Assembly (NCBI GenBank): GCA_963817885.1
Contig: CAWFQE010000012.1
Span: 434,001 to 498,000, forward strand
DNA: 64,000 nt
Direction: 5' to 3'
Source: CAVOHU01 sp963817885
Lineage (GTDB): Bacteria; Acidobacteriota; Vicinamibacteria; Vicinamibacterales; JAKQTR01
Below the pieces are notes generated by a model that was given only the letters and a program-made list of their open reading frames with translations, searched no databases and was not told where the DNA came from. The translations under genes were made by a program, and so were the position numbers. This document shows, one piece after another, positions 35,647 through 46,317 of the stretch (position 1 is its first letter; each line of letters starts with the position of its first letter).

Positions 35647-36970
35647 ATGAATATTGCCATTGTCGGCGCGCAGTGGGGAGACGAGGGGAAGGGCAAGATC
35701 GTCGATCTGCTCGCGCCGCGGTTCTCCGTCGTCGCCCGGTCGCAGGGCGGTCACAACGCAGGACACACCGTGTATGTCGGCGGCCGGAAGTTCGTCCTCC
35801 GGCTGATCCCGACCGGCATTCTGCACCCGACGATCACCTGCGTCATCGGCAACGGCGTGGTCGTCGATCTGCAGGCGCTCTTCGAGGAGGTCGAGGAACT
35901 CGGCCGAACCGGGATCAGCGTCGAGGGCCGGCTGCTGGTGAGCGATCGGGCCCACCTGGTGCTGCCGTACCACCGCGATCGCGATCGCCTGAGCGAGGCG
36001 GCCCGCGGATCCGGGAAGATCGGAACGACCTCGCGGGGCATCGGGCCTGCCTACGAGGACAAGATTGGCCGGCGCGGCATCCGAATCTGCGATCTGGCCG
36101 AACCTGATCGCCTCGCCGAGCTGGTGCGCGAGCGGGTCGCCGAGTGCAACCGGCTGGAAGGTACCGACTCGCTGGACTGGAAAGACATCCTGGCTCGCAC
36201 CGAGGCGCTGGGTGCGCGCGTGGCGCCCTGGGTCGTCGACGCGTCGGTGGAGCTCTCGAAGGCCATGGCTGCCGGCCGCTCGATCATGTTCGAGGGCGCA
36301 CAGGGCACCATGCTCGACATCGACCACGGGACCTACCCGTACGTCACCTCGTCGAATGCCACCGCGGGGGGCATCTCCACCGGGCTTGGAATCGGGCCGC
36401 GCGCCGTGCACGCCGTGATCGGCATCGCCAAGGCCTATACCACGCGCGTAGGGGAAGGGCCGTTTCCGAGCGAGCTGACGGGCGAGGAAGGGACGTTGCT
36501 GCGCGACCGCGGCCAGGAGTACGGCGCGGTGACCGGGCGGCCGAGGCGCTGCGGCTGGTTCGACGCGGTGCAGGTTCGCCACGCCGTCCGCGTCAACGGG
36601 CTCGACGGGCTGATCCTGACCAAGCTCGATGTGCTCGACTCGCTGCCGCGGGTGCCGATTTGCACCGGGTATGCCGACGGGACCACCGACGAGGTCCGAG
36701 TTTCCCGCCGGCCTCAGTACCATTCAGCGGTGCCGGCCCATCCTGGAGTGGATGCCCGGGTGGAGCAGACCGACCGCCGGCGTCTCCGAAGCCGCGCTGC
36801 TTCCGGATGAGGCGCGGCGCTACGTCGAGCGCCTCGAGCGACTCACCGGCGTGCCTGTGGTGCTGATATCCACCGGAAAGGCGAGGGAGGAGACCATCGT
36901 CTACAACCGCGCCCGCGCCCAGGAGTGGTTCGGCGTCAGCTCGCTTCGAGAGGCCGGGACCGCGGGCTAG
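35647..36970 (+). CDS. purA: Adenylosuccinate synthetase (frameshifted near the 3' end)
   Basis: This enzyme makes adenylosuccinate from IMP, aspartate and GTP, the first committed step to AMP (EC 6.3.4.4). Clear motifs are VGAQWGDEGKGKIVDLLA (P-loop), SQGGHNAGHTVYVGGRKFVL, TTSRGIGPAYEDKIGRRGIR and FEGAQGTMLDIDHGTYPYVT. In the starting frame the last 45 residues are wrong and end at 36810. In the next frame FPAGLSTIQRCRPILEWMPG and RPTAGVSEAALLPDEARRYV continue to GKAREETI and a TAG at 36970. One extra base lies near 36700. The restored protein is about 440 residues, as expected. Start at 35647 (ATG), chosen for homology. Because purA is essential, an assembly error is likely. Confidence 0.92.
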
Positions 36971-37641
36971 GGCTGGTACCTGATGCTGGCGGGGACGATG
37001 GGCCCCGCGTCCCTGGGGAGCGTCAGCGCGTCGAGCGCCTCGAGCTCAGGCGTGCGCGGGCCCGCCACGGCATCGCTCAACTCCGACAGGAACTGTTCGT
37101 CCGACAGCGGCGTGCTGCGCGTGACCGGCCGCGCGCGGATCGCCCCATCAGACGTGAGTCGCGCGGCGGCCATCCGCGGCGCGGCTGCCGACGGAACAGA
37201 GGCGGGACGATCGTCGAGCACGCGTCCGGCGCTCAGGCCAACCATCAGGCCCACCAGCGCGGCCGCGGCCACCCAGCGAAGCGCGGGACGTGAATGGCCC
37301 TCGGCGTGCTGGTCGACCGAGGCCACCGGGAACGAGAGCACACGCGCGCGCTGGCCGTGCGCGTCAATCCTGCGCAGGATCCGATCGCGCTGATGCGCGA
37401 GACGCTCGACGGTGAACGCGGCATCGGCCCGGGACGCCGCATCGCACCCGGCGATGTCGAGCATCTCGACCATTTCGCGATACCGGTTCTCGCAGGCAGC
37501 GCAGGCGGCCAGGTGTCGGACGACCCGTTCGTCACGGGCCGCCAGCGCCCGCCAGCCGCGCTCTGCCATGTAGCGCCGAATCAGCCGATCCGCAGTGGCA
37601 TGACGTCTAGCGCCGAGCACGGGTGCCCTCCAGCGCAGCAC
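36967..37641 (-). CDS. Putative zinc-finger anti-sigma factor
   Basis: A 224-residue membrane protein directly after an ECF sigma gene. HLAACAACENRYREM is an H...CxxC motif as in zinc-binding anti-sigma (ZAS) domains. One transmembrane helix (ALRWVAAAALVGLMVGLSAG) separates this cytoplasmic part from a periplasmic C-terminus of about 80 residues. The reading frame opens inside the sigma gene, overlapping by 35 bases; GTG at 37620 or ATG at 37569 are alternative starts. It probably holds the upstream sigma factor at the membrane until a signal arrives. It converges on purA with a 4-base overlap. Confidence 0.72.
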   Translation of the reverse strand: MLRWRAPVLGARRHATADRLIRRYMAERGWRALAARDERVVRHLAACAACENRYREMVEMLDIAGCDAASRADAAFTVERLAHQRDRILRRIDAHGQRARVLSFPVASVDQHAEGHSRPALRWVAAAALVGLMVGLSAGRVLDDRPASVPSAAAPRMAAARLTSDGAIRARPVTRSTPLSDEQFLSELSDAVAGPRTPELEALDALTLPRDAGPIVPASIRYQP

Positions 37642-38326
37642 GCAGTTTCCGGATCGCCCGGAACAGGTGCACGCGAACAGTCGACTCGTTCAGTCCGGTC
37701 AGGTTCCCGACGTCGCGCGACGAGCGTCCGTCGGCATGGCACAGCAAGAACACCTCCCGCTGCCGTTCAGGCAGCGCGTCGATCGCCGCGGCGATCGTCC
37801 GGCGCCGCTCTTCACCCAGAACCTGCTCTTCAGGCGACGGCAAAGGGTCCGCGGCCGTCTCCACCAGTTGCGTGCCGTCGCTCGAGCTGTCGAGGCCGCC
37901 GACCTGCCAGCGGTCCCGCCGCCGGCGTGCCTTCTGCCGGTCCCGACAGGTGTTGACCAGGATGCGCGTGAACCACGCTTCGAACGGCAGATCCTCCCGG
38001 TAGGAGCCGATGTGCGTGAAGACCTTCACGAAGGCATCCTGCACCGCTTCATCGGCTTCGGCCGCGTCCCGCAACAGGTACAAGGCCAGCCGCGATGCCT
38101 GTCGTTGGTGGCGGGCGACCAGACTGGCGAATGCGTCGCGGCCCTCTTCGTGCTGGCCGGCCAGAAGCAGCGCCTTGACCCGGCGCGCTTCACCCGATTC
38201 CTCGCCCCGAGACGGGCTTTCAGCCGACCAGTTGGCGGATTCCGGGGCCGGCCGGTCCGTACCTGTCCACTCGGACCGGGAGGGGGTCGACGAAGTGCTG
38301 CCGTTCAGGCCGATCACGGTATCCAT
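37607..38326 (-). CDS. ECF (RpoE-like) sigma factor
   Basis: A 239-residue sigma-70 family protein. After a variable N-terminus of 45 residues come region 2 (FASLVARHQRQASRLALYLL, DAAEADEAVQDAFVKVF, FEAWFTRILVNTCRDRQKAR) and region 4 (IDALPERQREVFLLCHADGR, then RDVGNLTGLNESTVRVHLFR). The pattern is that of extracytoplasmic-function sigma factors that recruit RNA polymerase to stress promoters. The downstream anti-sigma gene overlaps it. The regulon and inducing signal are unknown. Confidence 0.92.
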   Translation of the reverse strand: MDTVIGLNGSTSSTPSRSEWTGTDRPAPESANWSAESPSRGEESGEARRVKALLLAGQHEEGRDAFASLVARHQRQASRLALYLLRDAAEADEAVQDAFVKVFTHIGSYREDLPFEAWFTRILVNTCRDRQKARRRRDRWQVGGLDSSSDGTQLVETAADPLPSPEEQVLGEERRRTIAAAIDALPERQREVFLLCHADGRSSRDVGNLTGLNESTVRVHLFRAIRKLRAALEGTRARR

Positions 38327-38462
38327 TGGGAGTTACGACGACTCCCGGGCGCCTGTTTACGCCGGGGGCCACGGGGCTGTCTGTCCCATAGTAGCTCCAG
38401 ATGGAGGGTTTAACCACTCTGGCAGCGGGTCCGACCCCGCCACGCAGGCAGAAAAGGGGCGA

Positions 38463-38843
38463 TCAGGCTGCCTGAGAGTGGGGAAACCGGTCCGCAGCCG
38501 CTCGAAGGGCCGACAGGGCTCCCTGCATGTCCGACGGCCAGCCCGCCGGGGTACCGAGTCGTGCCAGCCGCTCGACTTCTCCGGCCAGCCGGCTGAGCTC
38601 GTGCAGGCCCAGGGTGCCCGCCGACCCTTTGATCATGTGCGCCTCCCGCACGACACGCTGAATGGTATCCAGTGGGTCGGTTGCGATCTCGAGGCTGGCC
38701 GCCAGCCTGGCCAGATCGAGCATGCGGGCCGGCGCCTTCCGCATGTAGTCCTCGCTCATCAGCGCGATGACGTCTTCCAGCTCGTCAATGGCTTTGGCGT
38801 TTCGCCACACGCCACCGGACTTCTGCATCATGACCGTCTCCAT
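38463..38843 (-). CDS. Hpt (histidine phosphotransfer) domain protein
   Basis: A 126-residue helical protein. VREAHMIKGSAGTLGLHELS contains the phospho-accepting His in the typical H-x-x-K-G-S-x-x-x-x-G signature. The remaining helices match the four-helix Hpt bundle. It is the last gene of the minus-strand operon RR (42912) - kinase - GspE::REC - Hpt, lying 20 bases after the previous stop. It can relay phosphate between the kinase and a receiver domain, for example the one fused to the GspE-like ATPase; that pairing is inferred from context. Confidence 0.9.
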   Translation of the reverse strand: METVMMQKSGGVWRNAKAIDELEDVIALMSEDYMRKAPARMLDLARLAASLEIATDPLDTIQRVVREAHMIKGSAGTLGLHELSRLAGEVERLARLGTPAGWPSDMQGALSALRAAADRFPHSQAA

Positions 38844-38863
38844 GCTCGCCGCCGGCGTATGGC

Positions 38864-41023
38864 TCAGGCGGCCGCCCGATCCATCCGGCGGAACATCGCC
38901 CGCACGCGTGACAAGAGAATGGCAGGCTCGAACGGCTTCACCAGGTAATCATCCGCTCCGAGCTCGAGGACGCGTTCCTGGGTGCCTGGCCCGCTTTCGG
39001 CGGTGAGGACCATCACGGGCATGTTGGCGAGTGACAGGTCGTGGCGGATGTGTCCGATCGCCTCGAAGCCGTCCATGGTCGGCATCATGATGTCGATGAT
39101 CAGCAGGTCCGGTTTCTCCCGCTTGGCGAACATCACCGCCTGGTTGCCGTCCTCGGCCTCGAGCACGTCGAGCCCTTCCCGTTCGAGCAGGAGGCGGACC
39201 AGCATGCGGATGATCCGGTCGTCGTCCGTGATGAGGACGCGCTTCCGATCGCCTTTGACCGCCGCAGGGGCCCGGTCGTCGGCGAGCACCCGGTTGACCT
39301 CGTCGATCGACGTGTGGCCGCTCTTCACGAGGCCGAGCGCCACGTCTCTCATCAGCCGCTGGCCTCCGGCCCGCATCGCCGCCCGAATCTGCGCGGCGTT
39401 GGCGCCGCGGGCGATGGTCGATCGCAGTTCGTCGTCGGGAACCAGCACTTCGGCAACCGGCATCCGCTCCGCGTATCCCGTGTGCCGGCAACGCGGGCAG
39501 CCGGGGCCGGGCCGGAAAGGCACCTGCGCGACCCCGTAGCGCTGCTCGATCTGGACCGCTTCCGAGGCCGTGGTGGCGACGCGACAGTCGGGGCACAGAC
39601 GGCGGATCAGCCGCTGGCCCACGATCGCCGCGAGGCATTCGGCCACCTTGAACGGCTCGAGGCCCAGATTCATCAACCGGGTGATGGCCGATGCGGCGTC
39701 TGATGCGTGAACCGAACTGAGGACCAGGTGCCCGGTGTCGGCGGCCTGGCCGACGATCTGGGCGACCTCGCCATCCCGGATTTCGCCCACCATGATGACG
39801 TTGGGATCCTGCCGCATCAAAGAGCGCAGGACTCCGGCAAACGAATTGCCGCTGCGCGCGTTGACCGCGATCTGGTTCACGCCCTCGACGCGCCGTTCAA
39901 CCGGGTCCTCCACCGACACGATGTTGGAGTGGCCCGTTCGAAGGTGATTCAGGGCGGAGTAGAGCACGGTGGTCTTGCCCGAGCCGGTCGGCCCGGTGAC
40001 GATCACCAGCCCGTCGGGCCTGAGCAGCGCGTGCTTGATCCTGGCCAGGGTGGCCGGATCGTGGCCGAGCCGATCCAGATCGCGGATTTCGGTCTGGCTG
40101 TCGATGATGCGCATCACGATCTTCTCGCCGTGCACGGTCGGCAGCGTCGAGAGGCGGACATCGATCGCGCGATCGTTCACCATGGCCCGGAACGCGCCGT
40201 CCTGCGGCCGCCGGCAGATCGCGATGTCGGTGCGCGCCATGATCTTGAACCGGTTGATGACCGGCCCGGAGGCCTCACGCGGGACGACGAGGATGTGTTC
40301 GAGGATGCCGCAGAGCCGGAACCGCACGGTCAGCCCGGCTGGCGACGGTTCCATGTGGATGTCGCTGGCGCGGGCGTCCACCGCGTCGCCGATGATCTGG
40401 TTGCAGAGCTGGATGACCGGGGACGCCTGCACGCTGGCCGGGGCGATCGCGTCGATCTGCTCGACGCGCGCGTCGCGTTTCACGCGCGTCAGCAGCTCTT
40501 CGACCTGGCCGAGCTTGGGATAGTGCTGCTCGACGGCGTCCATCACCTGCGATCGACACATCAGCACGGCGCGGGCCTGGCGGCCCGAGGCGAACGACAC
40601 GTCCCGCTCTGCTTCGTCGTTGAAGGGGCGCGAAATGGCGTAGGTCAGCGTCCGGTTGTCCTCGCGCAGCGCGAGGATGCCGTGCCGCCGCGCGACCTTT
40701 TCGGGCACCAGCTTGATGGCGAGCGGGCTGACCGCCACATCGGCCAGATCCAGCAGGGGCAGCCCGGTCGCCCGCGCGAGCGCGGCATACGAATCGATCT
40801 CGGACACGAATCCAAGGGCGACCACCGCGTCGACCAGCGGGATCATCTCCCGCTCGGCGTACTCGACGGCGATCACCAGGTCGTGGCGGTTGATGAGCGA
40901 ACTCGCGAGCAGCAATTCACTGAAGATGCGCCGGCCCGACGGAATGCCCGTGCCCCCTTCGTCGACGACCCGACGTTCCTCGGCACGCTGGTCCGGCCTG
41001 CTCGGAAATGGAATCGTAGCCAT
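38864..41023 (-). CDS. GspE/PilB-type secretion ATPase fused to a C-terminal receiver domain
   Basis: A 719-residue protein. Residues 30-165 are a GspE_N/MshEN-like domain, some members of which bind c-di-GMP. The ATPase core has VIVTGPTGSGKTTVLYSALN (Walker A), VSVEDPVERRVEGVNQIAVN (Asp box), MRQDPNVIMVGEIRDGEVAQ (Walker B) and HLVLSSVHASDAASAITRLM (His box). Four Cys (LCPDC...GCPRC) form the zinc site of GspE/PilB ATPases. About 600-719 is a complete receiver domain: VLITDDDRIIRMLVRLLLER, LLIIDIMMPTMDGFEAIGHI (phospho-acceptor Asp), VLTAESG and DYLVKPFEPA. Receiver domains on such ATPases are rare. Phosphorylation by the operon's kinase/Hpt would couple signalling to pseudopilus or pilus assembly (inference). 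Confidence 0.93.
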   Translation of the reverse strand: MATIPFPSRPDQRAEERRVVDEGGTGIPSGRRIFSELLLASSLINRHDLVIAVEYAEREMIPLVDAVVALGFVSEIDSYAALARATGLPLLDLADVAVSPLAIKLVPEKVARRHGILALREDNRTLTYAISRPFNDEAERDVSFASGRQARAVLMCRSQVMDAVEQHYPKLGQVEELLTRVKRDARVEQIDAIAPASVQASPVIQLCNQIIGDAVDARASDIHMEPSPAGLTVRFRLCGILEHILVVPREASGPVINRFKIMARTDIAICRRPQDGAFRAMVNDRAIDVRLSTLPTVHGEKIVMRIIDSQTEIRDLDRLGHDPATLARIKHALLRPDGLVIVTGPTGSGKTTVLYSALNHLRTGHSNIVSVEDPVERRVEGVNQIAVNARSGNSFAGVLRSLMRQDPNVIMVGEIRDGEVAQIVGQAADTGHLVLSSVHASDAASAITRLMNLGLEPFKVAECLAAIVGQRLIRRLCPDCRVATTASEAVQIEQRYGVAQVPFRPGPGCPRCRHTGYAERMPVAEVLVPDDELRSTIARGANAAQIRAAMRAGGQRLMRDVALGLVKSGHTSIDEVNRVLADDRAPAAVKGDRKRVLITDDDRIIRMLVRLLLEREGLDVLEAEDGNQAVMFAKREKPDLLIIDIMMPTMDGFEAIGHIRHDLSLANMPVMVLTAESGPGTQERVLELGADDYLVKPFEPAILLSRVRAMFRRMDRAAA

Positions 41024-41026
41024 GGT

Positions 41027-42532
41027 TCACGCCACCGCCTCGAAAATGTAAGTGCCTGGATCGGCCCGCGCCGACGCGACGGGAATGATCAGTGCGAACC
41101 GGCTGCCCCGGTTGGCGCCGCGCTCGGCCCAGATGCGGCCGCCGTGCTGCAGGACGATGGCCCGCGACAGCGCCAGCCCGAGCCCCGTCCCGCCCGCGAT
41201 CTGGCGCTCGTGGCAGCCGACCCTGGTGAACGGCTTGAACAGGCGATCGAGCTGATCCGGCGGAATGCCGGGACCCTGATCGAGGACGCTCAACTCGATT
41301 CCGTCGGGAACCTCCCGTGCTCCGATCGTGACCACGGTGCCTTCCGGCGAGTACTTGATCGCGTTGCTCGTCAGGTTCGCGAGGACTCGAAGCATCTGGT
41401 CCCGGTCGCCCATGAGCGGGCGCAGGGGCGCATGCGACTCGACAACCATCCGCGTGCCCCGGGTCGAGGCCAGGCCCTGCATGCTGCGGGCGGCTTCGGA
41501 AATGAGGCCGGCCGCGTCGATCGGGTTCGCGTCGAGCGGCATGCGGCCCGCTTCGATCTTCGAGAGGTCCAGCAGGTCGTTGACAAGCCGGACCAGCCGT
41601 TCCGTGCTGGCAAGGGAGATCTCGAGCAGTTCCCTGTCCTCGGTCGCGACGGCGTCGCCGCTCCCCGCCAGCGCGAGCTGCAGGGCTCCATGGATGGACG
41701 TGAGCGGCGTGCGCAGCTCGTGGCTGGCCATCGAGACGAACTCGCTCTTCATGCGATCGAGATCGGTCTCCGACGTGACGTCCGTGTAGGTGAAGACCCG
41801 GCCGGCCAGCACGTGGTCGTTCAGCAGCGGCCCGGAATAGCGCCGCAGCATCCGCCGCTGCGGCCGCTCGAGCTCGAGCACGTCCTGGTACGTGCTGCCG
41901 GGCCTGGCGAAATGCCGCTCGAGGCGCTCGCGGTAGGTCTCCGGGTGACGGCACCGCGCCTGCAGCTCAAACTCGAGAACGGTCAGGGGCTCGCCGAGCA
42001 GCCGATCTCTCGTGAAACCGAGCAGCTCCCCGCATCGATCGTTCACGGCCATGATCCGGCGCGACGGGTCGTAGAGCAGCAGCCCGTCGCTGGTGGCATT
42101 GATGATGGCCGACAGGCGATCGCGCTGGCGAGCGGCGTCGACCAGGGCCGCCTCGAGCTGCTCATCCCTGAGCGCCACTTCGTCGGCCATGCAATTGACG
42201 GCGTAGGCAATCGGCCCGAGCTCGTCCACGCCATCAGGCGACACCCGCGCAGACAGGTCGCCCTGGATGTACGCGTCGGCTACCGACGCGAGGCTGTCCA
42301 GGTGGTTCCGAAGTGTCCGCGAGGACCGAAGCGATCGCACGGAGGTCCCCACGGCGAGGATGCACAGTACGCCGCTGACGGTGATGTACATCGCAAGGGC
42401 AGGCTTCGACTTGCCGCCCGCCCACGCCAGGCCGATGGCGAAGATCCCCCACAGCCCGAGCGCCGCGCTCAGCACGCACGAGACGATGGCGTGGGCATTG
42501 GCCTGACGACGGCTGCGCATGGCGGAATTCAT
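41027..42532 (-). CDS. Membrane sensor histidine kinase (HAMP-PAS-HisKA-HATPase)
   Basis: A 501-residue kinase. Two N-terminal membrane helices (AHAIVSCVLSAALGLWGIFA; ALAMYITVSGVLCILAVGTS) are followed by a HAMP-like linker (SLASVADAYIQGDLSARVSP). A PAS domain (IINATSDGLLLYDPSRRIMA) comes next, then HisKA with the phospho-His in SEFVSMASHELRTPLTSIHG. The HATPase has N, G1, F and G2 boxes (LANLTSNAIKYSPEG, LDQGPGIPPDQLDRLFKPF, GGTGLGLALSRAIV). Its start overlaps the upstream response-regulator stop (ATGA). The GspE::REC gene follows after 3 bases. Confidence 0.93.
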   Translation of the reverse strand: MNSAMRSRRQANAHAIVSCVLSAALGLWGIFAIGLAWAGGKSKPALAMYITVSGVLCILAVGTSVRSLRSSRTLRNHLDSLASVADAYIQGDLSARVSPDGVDELGPIAYAVNCMADEVALRDEQLEAALVDAARQRDRLSAIINATSDGLLLYDPSRRIMAVNDRCGELLGFTRDRLLGEPLTVLEFELQARCRHPETYRERLERHFARPGSTYQDVLELERPQRRMLRRYSGPLLNDHVLAGRVFTYTDVTSETDLDRMKSEFVSMASHELRTPLTSIHGALQLALAGSGDAVATEDRELLEISLASTERLVRLVNDLLDLSKIEAGRMPLDANPIDAAGLISEAARSMQGLASTRGTRMVVESHAPLRPLMGDRDQMLRVLANLTSNAIKYSPEGTVVTIGAREVPDGIELSVLDQGPGIPPDQLDRLFKPFTRVGCHERQIAGGTGLGLALSRAIVLQHGGRIWAERGANRGSRFALIIPVASARADPGTYIFEAVA

Positions 42533-42912
42533 GGCGCTTCGTACGCGTCACAGATGCGCCGGACCTCGCGGCCGAGCGTCGGAGCATCGAACGGCTTCCG
42601 GATGTACCCGATGGCGCCCGCCTGGCGCCCGGCGTCTTCGTCGGCCTGCTGCGATCGTGCGCTGAGCATGATGACGGGAAGGTGGGCCGTCCGGGGGTTG
42701 TGCTTGAGTCGCCGGCAGGTTTCGAGCCCGTCCATCTTCGGCATCATCCCGTCGAGGATGACCAGGTCCGGCAACGGGCCCTCCAGAATCTGCAACGCCT
42801 CGGAGCCGTCGCTGACCGCTGCCACCTCGAAGCCGTCACGGCGAAGCGCGATCTCCGACACCCTTCGGATGTAGGGATCATCTTCGGCGATCAGCACTTT
42901 CTTGACGGTCAT
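42529..42912 (-). CDS. Single-domain (CheY-like) response regulator
   Basis: A 127-residue receiver with no output domain: KKVLIAEDDPYIRRVSEIAL, DLVILDGMMPKMDGLETCRR (phospho-acceptor Asp), VIMLSARSQQ and YIRKPFDAPTLG (Lys). The ATG at 42912 has a GGAG element 8 bases upstream; the open frame extends to 43065 without homology. It is the first gene of the four-gene operon and is probably the direct target of the kinase, with Hpt able to pass phosphate on. Confidence 0.9.
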   Translation of the reverse strand: MTVKKVLIAEDDPYIRRVSEIALRRDGFEVAAVSDGSEALQILEGPLPDLVILDGMMPKMDGLETCRRLKHNPRTAHLPVIMLSARSQQADEDAGRQAGAIGYIRKPFDAPTLGREVRRICDAYEAP

Positions 42913-43136
42913 CACGAAGGCTCCAGGTGCGCGGCCCTGCGCCGCAACCCGTCCTGGCCGGCTCCATCCTGCGCGGCCGGCCGCAGGAGCCGACCCGATC
43001 CGCACGTCATCAGGACGGACGAGCAGGCGGGGGCAGCGCCAGATCGAAGGTGCGGCAGGGGGCACCGTTCTAGGAATCGGCAGGAAGGCAGGATCCTGAA
43101 GACCGGGGAGTCAGCACCGGGACGCCGGCGCCCGCG

Positions 43137-44246
43137 TCAGGGATGTATGGAGCCGGGCACTCCTGCAGCAGGTTCCGAACGAGCAGCGAGCAGCCGCGTG
43201 CCGGGGAAGTAATGACCGATGATGACGTCGGCCGATTGCCCGGCCTGGGCCCGGAGCGCTGCCCCAGCCTGGCAGAGGCCGACGCCGTGACCATAGCCGA
43301 CGCCGCTGAACACGAACTGATCCTCCCTGCGGGTCACCGTGAACCACGTGCTCTTCAGCGAACGCGGCCCGAACGCCTGGCTGATCACGGCCCTGAACTC
43401 CTCGGCCCGCACGATCGGCGAGCGTTCACCCACCGCCGCCACGATGATCGCGCGGCCAGCCGTGTCGCGCTCGGGCACATCGATTCGATCCAGCCGCGAC
43501 CCGACCGCGGTGCGCGTGTCGCCGTTCAGCACATCCCTCAGCCGTCGTGCCGGGACCGCGAATTCCCAGTGCGCGCCCGGGGCCGTCAGGCAGAACCGAT
43601 CGTCGACCGGCGTGAGGTACGGCACCGCAGGGCCGCCCCACACGTCCTCGGCGTCAGCCGTGTGGCCGCCGCAGTTCGAGTGAAACAGGGCCTGGATCGG
43701 TTTGCCTCCGAATGTGATGATCTGCCCCGCGGTTGCCGCCACGGCCCGTGCCGCTTCGTCGGCAGGGGAGCCCGGCGCCGACGCCCGGTAGAGCTGGCAA
43801 TGTGTGCTGTCGCACAGATCGAACCCCTCGCCGGCGTGCCGCCCGCGGTTGGCGAGCGCATAGGTCCGGGAGACGATGGCCTGCACGCTCATGATGTTGA
43901 TCGCTGCGGGCGAGCGTGTCGTCGCGGGATCGAGTTCGGCCCGGACACAGCCGGCGACGTACTCGTCGATCGGAATCGAGACAATGCGCGTGCCTCGGCT
44001 GTCGGTCACCCGGATGCGCAGCGATGCGGTCGCAATGGGCTGCGCCTGACCGGCAGGGGGCAGCGGGGGGGCGACCTGGACCGGGCCGCGAGGTGGAGCC
44101 ACCGGGACAGGTTTCGGAGGGTTCGACGCGGCCGTCCATGTGCACGCTGCGGCCGTCAGCGCCGAGAGCGCCAGGCCTGCCAGCCTTGCGCGTGCGGCCG
44201 GCCTGGACCCGGACAGCATCGGGCGCGCCACGGCAAGGTTGCTCAT
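43137..44246 (-). CDS. SpoIID/LytB-domain lipoprotein
   Basis: A 369-residue exported protein. The N-terminus ends in LTAAAC, a likely lipobox, so it may be lipid-anchored. A proline-rich linker follows. The SpoIID domain includes RIVSIPIDEYVAGCVRAELD, AINIMSVQAIVSRTYALANR (catalytic-Glu region and conserved Arg-Thr), CDSTHCQLYRA, ALFHSNCGGHTADAEDVWGG and FVFSGVGYGHGVGLCQAGAA. SpoIID proteins are lytic transglycosylases acting on denuded peptidoglycan; in non-sporulators they are thought to remodel the wall. It lies between the phosphorelay operon and the sigma-54 activator. Opening peptidoglycan for a pseudopilus is a possible role. Confidence 0.88.
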   Translation of the reverse strand: MSNLAVARPMLSGSRPAARARLAGLALSALTAAACTWTAASNPPKPVPVAPPRGPVQVAPPLPPAGQAQPIATASLRIRVTDSRGTRIVSIPIDEYVAGCVRAELDPATTRSPAAINIMSVQAIVSRTYALANRGRHAGEGFDLCDSTHCQLYRASAPGSPADEAARAVAATAGQIITFGGKPIQALFHSNCGGHTADAEDVWGGPAVPYLTPVDDRFCLTAPGAHWEFAVPARRLRDVLNGDTRTAVGSRLDRIDVPERDTAGRAIIVAAVGERSPIVRAEEFRAVISQAFGPRSLKSTWFTVTRREDQFVFSGVGYGHGVGLCQAGAALRAQAGQSADVIIGHYFPGTRLLAARSEPAAGVPGSIHP

Positions 44247-44432
44247 GAACGCCCTATCGGTCGCTCGGTGCCGGCCCGTTAGTGCGGCCGCGTCCTGGTC
44301 GCGGCGTTCGGGGAAGAGACGCTAAGTCCAGACGACTCAACCTTTCCGGGCGCCTGCCGATTCATGAAGTGTGCGGGCGAACCGTGTGCTCGCCTGTGCC
44401 CTGTGCCTGGCTCCCGCTTCCTGGAGAGCGCC

Positions 44433-45881
<1,449 letters not shown>

Positions 45882-46176
45882 CACGTCGGCCCCTCCGGCA
45901 CTCCGTGGACCATTTCCGCGGGCTGTGCAGTCGGCCCTGGCGCACGCGGCAGACAGGCAGCTCGATCACCCGCCAGGCTTCTGCTGCGACGTTCTTCCGC
46001 ACATCCCACTCCCAACGCTGACTTCCCCGGTGGCGAGATCGCCTCGACTGCGGCTCGGCCGGGTCGACGGGCTCGCGATCGCCGCCGTCGTTGATTTGCA
46101 GGGGCAACGGTTCCGGCCCTCGACTCTTCGCGCCCGCTATCGTGTGCGCCGCGCGCACAGTCCCCGCCCGAACGCA

Positions 46177-46186
46177 CACACGTGCA
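46177..46186 (+). promoter_or_regulatory. Candidate activator-binding element (UAS), copy 1
   Basis: CACACGTGCA, the reverse complement of TGCACGTGTG at 48122-48131. It lies about 80 bases before the -24 element, a usual distance for NtrC-type enhancer sites. A second GTGTGCGC/GCGCGCAC palindrome lies at about 46142-46159. Confidence 0.4.
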
Positions 46187-46253
46187 GCGCGAGGCAATGG
46201 GGCAAGACAGCCGAAACGCCTGGGAAATCACGCAGATCCGGCGAGCGCCGTCC

Positions 46254-46270
46254 TTGGCAGCGGGGTTGCT
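46254..46270 (+). promoter_or_regulatory. Sigma-54 promoter for pseudopilin 1
   Basis: TTGGCAGCGGGGTTGCT has the invariant -24 GG and -12 GC with exactly 10 bases between them, and TTGC at -12. The expected transcription start is near 46281, about 37 bases before the ATG at 46318. Confidence 0.8.
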
Positions 46271-46317
46271 CTATGTGCTGGCGTGGTTGGTTCGGAGCAA
46301 GAGAGGGGCAGCACGTC

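Larger units (their letters stand above)
45882..46317. other. Regulatory intergenic region upstream of the first pseudopilin
   Basis: No gene is seen in 436 bases. It contains the sigma-54 promoter at 46254-46270 and CACGTG-type inverted-repeat elements at about 46142-46186. Confidence 0.6.

Noticed and set aside
39707..42874. 1,055-codon open frame on the plus strand
   Set aside because: It is antisense to the GspE::REC and kinase genes, has no motifs and is a GC-rich shadow.
42913..43136. Sigma-54 promoter for the phosphorelay operon
   Set aside because: A GG...GC pair exists on the minus strand but with 12 rather than 10 bases between them, so it does not qualify.
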